A stretch of DNA of 64,000 bases from Amanita rubescens (Eukaryota > Basidiomycota > Agaricomycetes > Agaricales > Amanitaceae): NCBI GenBank assembly GCA_015039365.1, contig WION01000131.1, positions 62,001 through 126,000 on the forward strand, read 5' to 3'. Position numbers and translations under genes: made by a program. The notes beneath the pieces were generated by a model that was not told the DNA's origin, made no database searches, and saw only the letters and a list, made by a program, of their open reading frames with translations. Below are positions 59,503 to 64,000 of the stretch, in pieces (within the stretch, counting starts at the first letter, position 1; every line of letters begins with the position of its first letter).

Positions 59503-59804
59503 GGCGGGCTGGAATCCAAAAGTTCATTAGATACTACTCACAACAACTTGAGATACATACAGTAAATCGTCGTTGTGCGAGTAACCGAACGTGAGTGCTA
59601 CGGTACGTGCAGGTGGCAGCATGTTTACTAAGTACTTGATGCGAGCTAGTTCATGACCTCATGTTGTCAGCATTGTGATAATGAGATTCGTTTCTCTAAT
59701 TGGTGATGACGTTCGAGTTGAAGGTGTTCTGTTTGGTTTGGATGATCGGAAATAAAACTAGTACGAAAATAATAACTCGAAATAACTAATAATCTCCTGT
59801 TCGT
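59503..59804. other. Intergenic, no gene
   Basis: About 300 bases between SNTX copy 1 and the HNH gene, both on the minus strand. No coding signal. Confidence 0.4.
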
Positions 59805-60557
59805 TTATCCTCTTCTTACTCCAAATTTTTGCTTCGAAGCATATTTCCTCCATCGCTGTATATCCTCCCGCTGAAGCAGAAGTTCTATGGTATAATAATT
59901 TTGAGCTAGGTCTTCACATCCAGCGACATGATGTACAGTACTATGGCAAGGCCTGACGATTTTAAGAAAGTGTGTTAATTTTATAGGCGACTCAACGCAC
60001 CTGCACAACCACGCAACTGAATTCAACATGCTCTCTGGATGCCACCTCCTTTTGAGCACCTTCTCATGCGTAGACCGCGGTATTAGATGATGATACGTCA
60101 AAGGAACTTCTCTCTCGCAAATCTCGCACTCGGTTGTTCTAGTGGACGACCAAACCGGCGGAGGTGCACATGCCTCCTGGACGAAATCCCGCAACACGCG
60201 TCGGAGGAATGATGTTGATTCCTCTGTGTCTGACGTGACAGCGTACACTATCATCGTATCGAAAAAGGATGTGGGGATAGAATCGAGTGGTAAAACCTCG
60301 GGATCTGGTACGGCGTCACGAGATTCATACGTCGCGGTCTGGAGCGAGGAAGGCAGAGAAGGCCATACCTCGGACGAGAGATACGACGAGAAATCGTCAA
60401 GATCTGATTCTTGCCCTGCGGAATCCAGATCTCGGGAGTTATCTACGACGTCCAGGCGGGCGAGTAGAGTTCGGGCAAGGCAATGTTTGAATACATGGTA
60501 TTGCGATGATTCTTGAGAACTTTGTTCATAGGGCGACATCCGCCGTTGGTGCTTCAC
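59805..60557 (-). CDS. HNH nuclease-like protein
   Basis: A small protein of about 230 residues with a C-terminal HNH (beta-beta-alpha metal) domain: a CEICEREVPLTYHHLIPRST block with the first CxxC and His-His pair, then HPESMLNSVAWLCR joined by an intron (GTGCGT donor) to PCHSTVHHVAGCEDL. The last part runs YTIELLLQREDIQRWRKYAS. The two CxxC pairs bind a structural zinc, and the HH...N...H set would form the catalytic site. The N-terminal 140 residues are acidic and unrecognised. Proteins like this are common single genes in fungi with no known role; a nuclease activity is inferred from the motif only. It sits between the two SNTX-like genes, all on the same strand. The second Met at 60539 is an alternative start. 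Confidence 0.78.
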   Translation of the reverse strand: MKHQRRMSPYEQSSQESSQYHVFKHCLARTLLARLDVVDNSRDLDSAGQESDLDDFSSYLSSEVWPSLPSSLQTATYESRDAVPDPEVLPLDSIPTSFFDTMIVYAVTSDTEESTSFLRRVLRDFVQEACAPPPVWSSTRTTECEICEREVPLTYHHLIPRSTHEKVLKRRWHPESMLNSVAWLCRCVESPIKLTHFLKIVRPCHSTVHHVAGCEDLAQNYYTIELLLQREDIQRWRKYASKQKFGVRRG

Positions 60558-60706
60558 ACCAGGTCACTGTGGTATGCAAGTAGTTGGGGCAGCTCTGTAT
60601 TTAGAAGTACTCTCGGGACCGCTCCCAAGCCTAATTCTAATTCACACACCCACCGCAACAAATCAACTGCAGTACATTCCGGCCATACACGGGAAATACA
60701 AAATAT

Positions 60707-62719
60707 TCAATAAATGGTATTGATTTTAATGGATTTTTGGCCATCTAGGGGCCACGTAGTCGAAGCCTTGCTAGACGCGTCAACGAAAGGCCCATTCGCA
60801 ATGTCCGATTCTGGCATGAATGTATTGTCAACCGAGCACAGGATGACATCAAAGCGCTGGCCAATCTTCAATCCAAAAACATCTGCGATTTTGGCAACAT
60901 GATCTGAGACTGTGTCACGGCCGCCAAGCGCGATAGGCACAAACTTGATAGGTATGTCGTTCCGGAAAAGGGTAGCGTTGACCACAACGCCATCTTCCCT
61001 GACACGATCATCGATATAAACGTTTTCTTCGCCAGTGCCCGTCCTGCTGATCAGCCTTCCCAGACCCTCCCGGCGTCCCTTGTACCAACTCCCCGCATAC
61101 CGCGTTTCATCTGCGTAAGTTATGACGCCTGAACCGTGCTTCATTCCATCCCGAACGTTGCCAATGTACCTCCATTTGTCTTCTTTGTTGATTAAAATGC
61201 CCCACCCGTCTCTGTTCATCGAGTTCCATTCAAGTTCCCCGAGCTTATTCAGCGCGACCCCAAATGTGAGAAACCCGGTTTGTTTGCTATCGCGAATGCT
61301 CGCGATAGCTGTCATCAGAGTCCCGTCTGCATCGTCGAGAAGCCTCAACGTATCGTCAATCTGAGGGTCGGCGTACAGCGAACGATAGATAGTTATCTCG
61401 CCCCTGTCGCCTTCGCCACGTTGACTATCTTCAACTCGACGCCATTCGCGGATATCGTCTGCCAATACTCGGTAGATGTTCAAAAGGTTGACGGTATGAA
61501 CAGATTCCGGGATAACGACTAATGCAATAGTAGCATCGTCCGTTCTATTCATCAACTTCTTCAACTTTGTGACGTCGATTAATTCGAATCCGGAATTATC
61601 AGCGGCTTTCTTTCCTTGCACGAGATCCTCGAATGTGCTTTGGTCGACTTCATACACCCGCTGCTCATCAGTGTACTTCTCTTTCGCAGCTGTTAAGAAG
61701 TCGACATTGGGCGCCGAACCCGGTTTTGAACTGAGGTAAGCCTGGAGGCACTTGCGAAGTTCCCGACGCGCATCTCGCAGGCTTTGGCTTACCCTTTTGG
61801 ACTTCTCGCGACATGCAGCGGTGAAAGAGGGGAAGTAGGTCATATAATGCTGGTCCATCTGGCTAAAAAGATGGATCCTGTTCTGGTCCAAGCTGATGTA
61901 CTTGTCGTAAAAGCTCAGGATCTCGCTGAGCTGCGCTTCGTCCATTTGTTGCACAAAGGAGACCGAACTGAATTTGTCCCTGAACCTCCGAAGTGAAGTC
62001 AAGTGGACCTTCAGAGGCACGCCTTCCCCAGCTGCAGGAGTGGCCTGCACCACCATACTGAGCATATCAGCCGCGTTGGTGGGAAGTGTCGATTCCAACT
62101 GAATATCCGCAAGAAGTCGAACCTCGCAGTCGTATAACTCCAGTTTCTTCTTTTTTTCCATCTGAAACTCGCCGCTAACTTCAAAGAATTTGCACATCCC
62201 TTTCAGGACATCGATTGAAAGTTCTCCGCACGAATCCGTTTTTGTCTTCTTTTGGGTAAAAGTACCGACTATATTGCTACCGTATTCAATGGCGGTGACA
62301 ACATGGGTAGCGCCGTTCTCTTGAACTTGCTCTCCAGTCAACCGGACAAATTTCTTGTTGTCAGGTATGTCTAATCTTTCCGTTTTGGTATGGATTCGAG
62401 CTGTTACAGCGATTGTATGAGAACTGCTGCTGTCATCTGCGCGGTCCAAATATGAACCATAACCATCCACGGCAAGGGCACCAGATAGGATCGAAACGGA
62501 TAGCGAGGCAGAAATATTGAGTGAATGAGCCCTGGATTCGAGACTCTTGATTTCTCGGTAGTCGTATGAGATACCAGAGGCGGGCTCTGGTTTGGATAAG
62601 ACTAGCTGAGTCGGATCGAAGAGGTTTTCATTTATAAAGGTCGAAGTGGTTGCATCGTAAAGCTGGCCGAGATATACGGGTTTGCCGAGCGGTTGAATTT
62701 GGATCTCGCGGACTCCCAT
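60707..62719 (-). CDS. SNTX-like/MORN protein, copy 2, intact
   Basis: One uninterrupted frame of about 670 codons. The start is set at Met 62719 (MGVREIQIQPLGKPVYLGQL) to match copy 1; a further Met at 62773 is open. Domains in order: SNTX-like N-terminal domain, about residues 5-220 (SVSILSGALAVDGYGSYLDR, GATHVVTAIEYGSNIVG); a helical linker with SLRRFRDKFSSVSFVQQMDE and ILSFYDKYISLDQNRI, reminiscent of the SNTX focal-adhesion-like part; an alpha/beta segment (ATIALVVIPESVHTVNLLNI) that may be the thioredoxin-like domain; MORN-type repeats at about 505-560 (KWRYIGNVRDGMKHGSGVIT, YAGSWYKGRREGLGRL); and a beta-rich tail. MORN repeats bind lipids or membranes in other proteins. SNTX of stonefish is a secreted pore former, whereas this protein lacks a signal peptide and the PRYSPRY domain. 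Family is clear; activity is inference. Confidence 0.85.
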   Translation of the reverse strand: MGVREIQIQPLGKPVYLGQLYDATTSTFINENLFDPTQLVLSKPEPASGISYDYREIKSLESRAHSLNISASLSVSILSGALAVDGYGSYLDRADDSSSSHTIAVTARIHTKTERLDIPDNKKFVRLTGEQVQENGATHVVTAIEYGSNIVGTFTQKKTKTDSCGELSIDVLKGMCKFFEVSGEFQMEKKKKLELYDCEVRLLADIQLESTLPTNAADMLSMVVQATPAAGEGVPLKVHLTSLRRFRDKFSSVSFVQQMDEAQLSEILSFYDKYISLDQNRIHLFSQMDQHYMTYFPSFTAACREKSKRVSQSLRDARRELRKCLQAYLSSKPGSAPNVDFLTAAKEKYTDEQRVYEVDQSTFEDLVQGKKAADNSGFELIDVTKLKKLMNRTDDATIALVVIPESVHTVNLLNIYRVLADDIREWRRVEDSQRGEGDRGEITIYRSLYADPQIDDTLRLLDDADGTLMTAIASIRDSKQTGFLTFGVALNKLGELEWNSMNRDGWGILINKEDKWRYIGNVRDGMKHGSGVITYADETRYAGSWYKGRREGLGRLISRTGTGEENVYIDDRVREDGVVVNATLFRNDIPIKFVPIALGGRDTVSDHVAKIADVFGLKIGQRFDVILCSVDNTFMPESDIANGPFVDASSKASTTWPLDGQKSIKINTIY

Positions 62720-63579
62720 AACTGCAGAACTAGAGGTGAGCAATGGTAGGGTGCATAAACCGACAAAACTCACTTATCGACGCTGCACCTCAAAAACGTA
62801 TCAAGACCGCGGTGAGCGTGGCTTCCTCGAGGCTCGAAGTGAGCCCCGGGCTGGCAGCCTCATCCATGTTAGGTTCCAGCTTGGTTCAGTTCATTCCTGC
62901 GAAGGACTTGAGAAGGACTTCTCAATCGATAACGAAGCGCTGTACCTTTTCCATATAAAAGAATTTCTCCGCGTGGGGCAGCGAAGATCCCTTCCTTTTT
63001 TTGAAGAGTTTAGACTCAGAGAAGTCTGAGTTTCGGGGCTTGCCGAGCTTCGGCCCTGCTCCTCTTACAACGATGTTACTCGCTCAGTTTTTGTCTAACA
63101 ACAGGTCTGACGACATGCATTACTCGAGCATTTGGATATCGAGACGGATCTCAACTTGTCAGTATGGAGGTTGACAGACCTGCAGTGGTACAGAACTTCT
63201 TGAAATATGGCAATCTGGAACGTCTGTCATTGGGACTCAGTAATATCCGAGCCAGACTCGAATACTGATCGTAGACATTAACACGGAGCATACTGAATCT
63301 CATAAATGCAAGCCCAAACTCGTTCTGACTCACTCATGGTTACAATTTATCTAACAAGGTATGTTGTTCGCGCTTCAATCATAATTGCTATGTTGAAGCA
63401 GTTATTTAGCGACGAACAAGTGCATTCTAGTCCGAAGCCTGCATCGGTACTTTCACTGTCAGACATAGAGTAATCGTGCTTCTTCCTCAAAACTACTCGA
63501 TCGTTGATAACGCTATTACTTCAGGTACGCATCTGATGATGATGAACAATTCGCGCAAAGCGATACGAGCGATACGATG
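62720..63579. promoter_or_regulatory. Divergent intergenic region, SNTX copy 2 / GTPase
   Basis: About 860 bases. It contains the promoter of the SNTX copy 2 gene and that of the plus-strand GTPase. A short plus-strand frame opens at 63162 (MEVDRPAVVQNFLKYGN) and could be a first exon of the GTPase gene, but I cannot join it with confidence. Confidence 0.35.
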
Positions 63580-64000
63580 GACGAAGTAAATAAGTCCTTG
63601 TTGAAGTAAGTCATCGCTCACTTGAGCCGCATCAAGAGTCACATATCTTCATAGCTCTGTCGACGACCTGGCTAGAGGGATTATTAAAACCGATAAAAAC
63701 CAGTTGAAGGAATACACCATTATACTCGTCGGTAAGAATGCCCTCACCATTCGGTTCGTCCGTTCATCCCTCGCACTGCAGGTGAAACAGGTACTGGTAA
63801 GACTAGTCTGTTGTCCTTGTTTGCAAACATTTTGGCTGGTCGAATTGCTGGTGATTATGAATTTGCACATGACAAGGACAATGAAGCCGGAGGTGGCGAG
63901 AAACATAGTCAGACCAACTCGGCGAAGCTATACGAATTCTGGAGTAATAATGGCGTTAAAGTACGCATCCTCGATACACCAGGGCTTGCAGACACCCGTG
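63580..64000 (+). CDS. P-loop GTPase (AIG1/septin-like G domain), 5' part
   Basis: The start is taken at MDEVNKSLLN. Introns at 63606-63654 and 63732-63781 lead through SVDDLARGIIKTDKNQLKEY and TIILVG to ETGTGKTSLLSLFANILAGR (G1, GxxGxGKT/S), then EFAHDKDNEAGGGEKHSQTN and VRILDTPGLADTR (G3, DTPG). The TIILVGETGTGKTSLL and DTPGLADT pattern is that of AIG1/TRAFAC-type GTPases, often membrane-associated. The window ends before G4, so subfamily and partner domains are unknown. It is transcribed divergently from SNTX copy 2. An upstream exon is possible, since the frame is open back to a possible acceptor near 63524. Confidence 0.75.

Overview
The window looks like nuclear DNA of a mushroom-forming basidiomycete (Agaricomycetes). 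Genes on both strands are broken by many short introns of about 40-66 nt with GT-AG borders and a few GC-AG borders. Gene density is high, and the families are typical of the group: F-box/LRR proteins, a 7TM-like family ending in a GITFN motif, a Ser/Thr-rich surface protein, TOPORS, a questin-oxidase-like enzyme and SNTX/MORN proteins. All gene models are hand-spliced from the sequence, so ends and frames are given but not every exon edge is certain. No rRNA, CRISPR array or convincing tRNA was found.

Layout. 0-12 kb: a clipped NTPase start, TFIIIB subunit BRF1 (-), an F-box protein (+), an alkyltransferase-like DNA repair protein (+), two lineage-type genes of unknown function (+), then a small beta-trefoil protein (-). 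14-17.4 kb: a tandem pair of short-chain dehydrogenase-like genes. 17.5-27.2 kb: a nuclear regulatory stretch with a TOPORS-like RING/SR protein (+), a homeodomain factor with a 12-nt exon (-) and a BRD7/9-like bromodomain protein (+). 28.5-37.4 kb: a 7TM-like membrane protein, phospholipase D with both HKD motifs, a predicted GPI-anchored Cys-rich protein and an F-box protein. 37.7-40.2 kb: an AzgA-type purine permease (-). 40.66-43.26 kb: a complete hAT transposon with 8-bp target duplication. 45.7-49.1 kb: a single-pass membrane protein and a questin-oxidase-like enzyme (both -).

50.5-64 kb holds the most unusual content: a protein with an MLKL-type helical N-terminus followed by a kinase-N-lobe-like region (-), a GPI13/PIG-O gene whose 3' half has lost its frame (+), two paralogous proteins joining a stonustoxin (SNTX)-like N-terminal domain to MORN repeats (both -; the first has two frame breaks), an HNH nuclease-like protein between them (-), and a P-loop GTPase starting divergently from the second SNTX gene and cut by the window end (+). 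The SNTX/HNH/GTPase group, with the MLKL-like gene nearby, is my best candidate for an undescribed fungal self-defence or regulated-cell-death locus. That functional reading is inference from domain content and gene order only.
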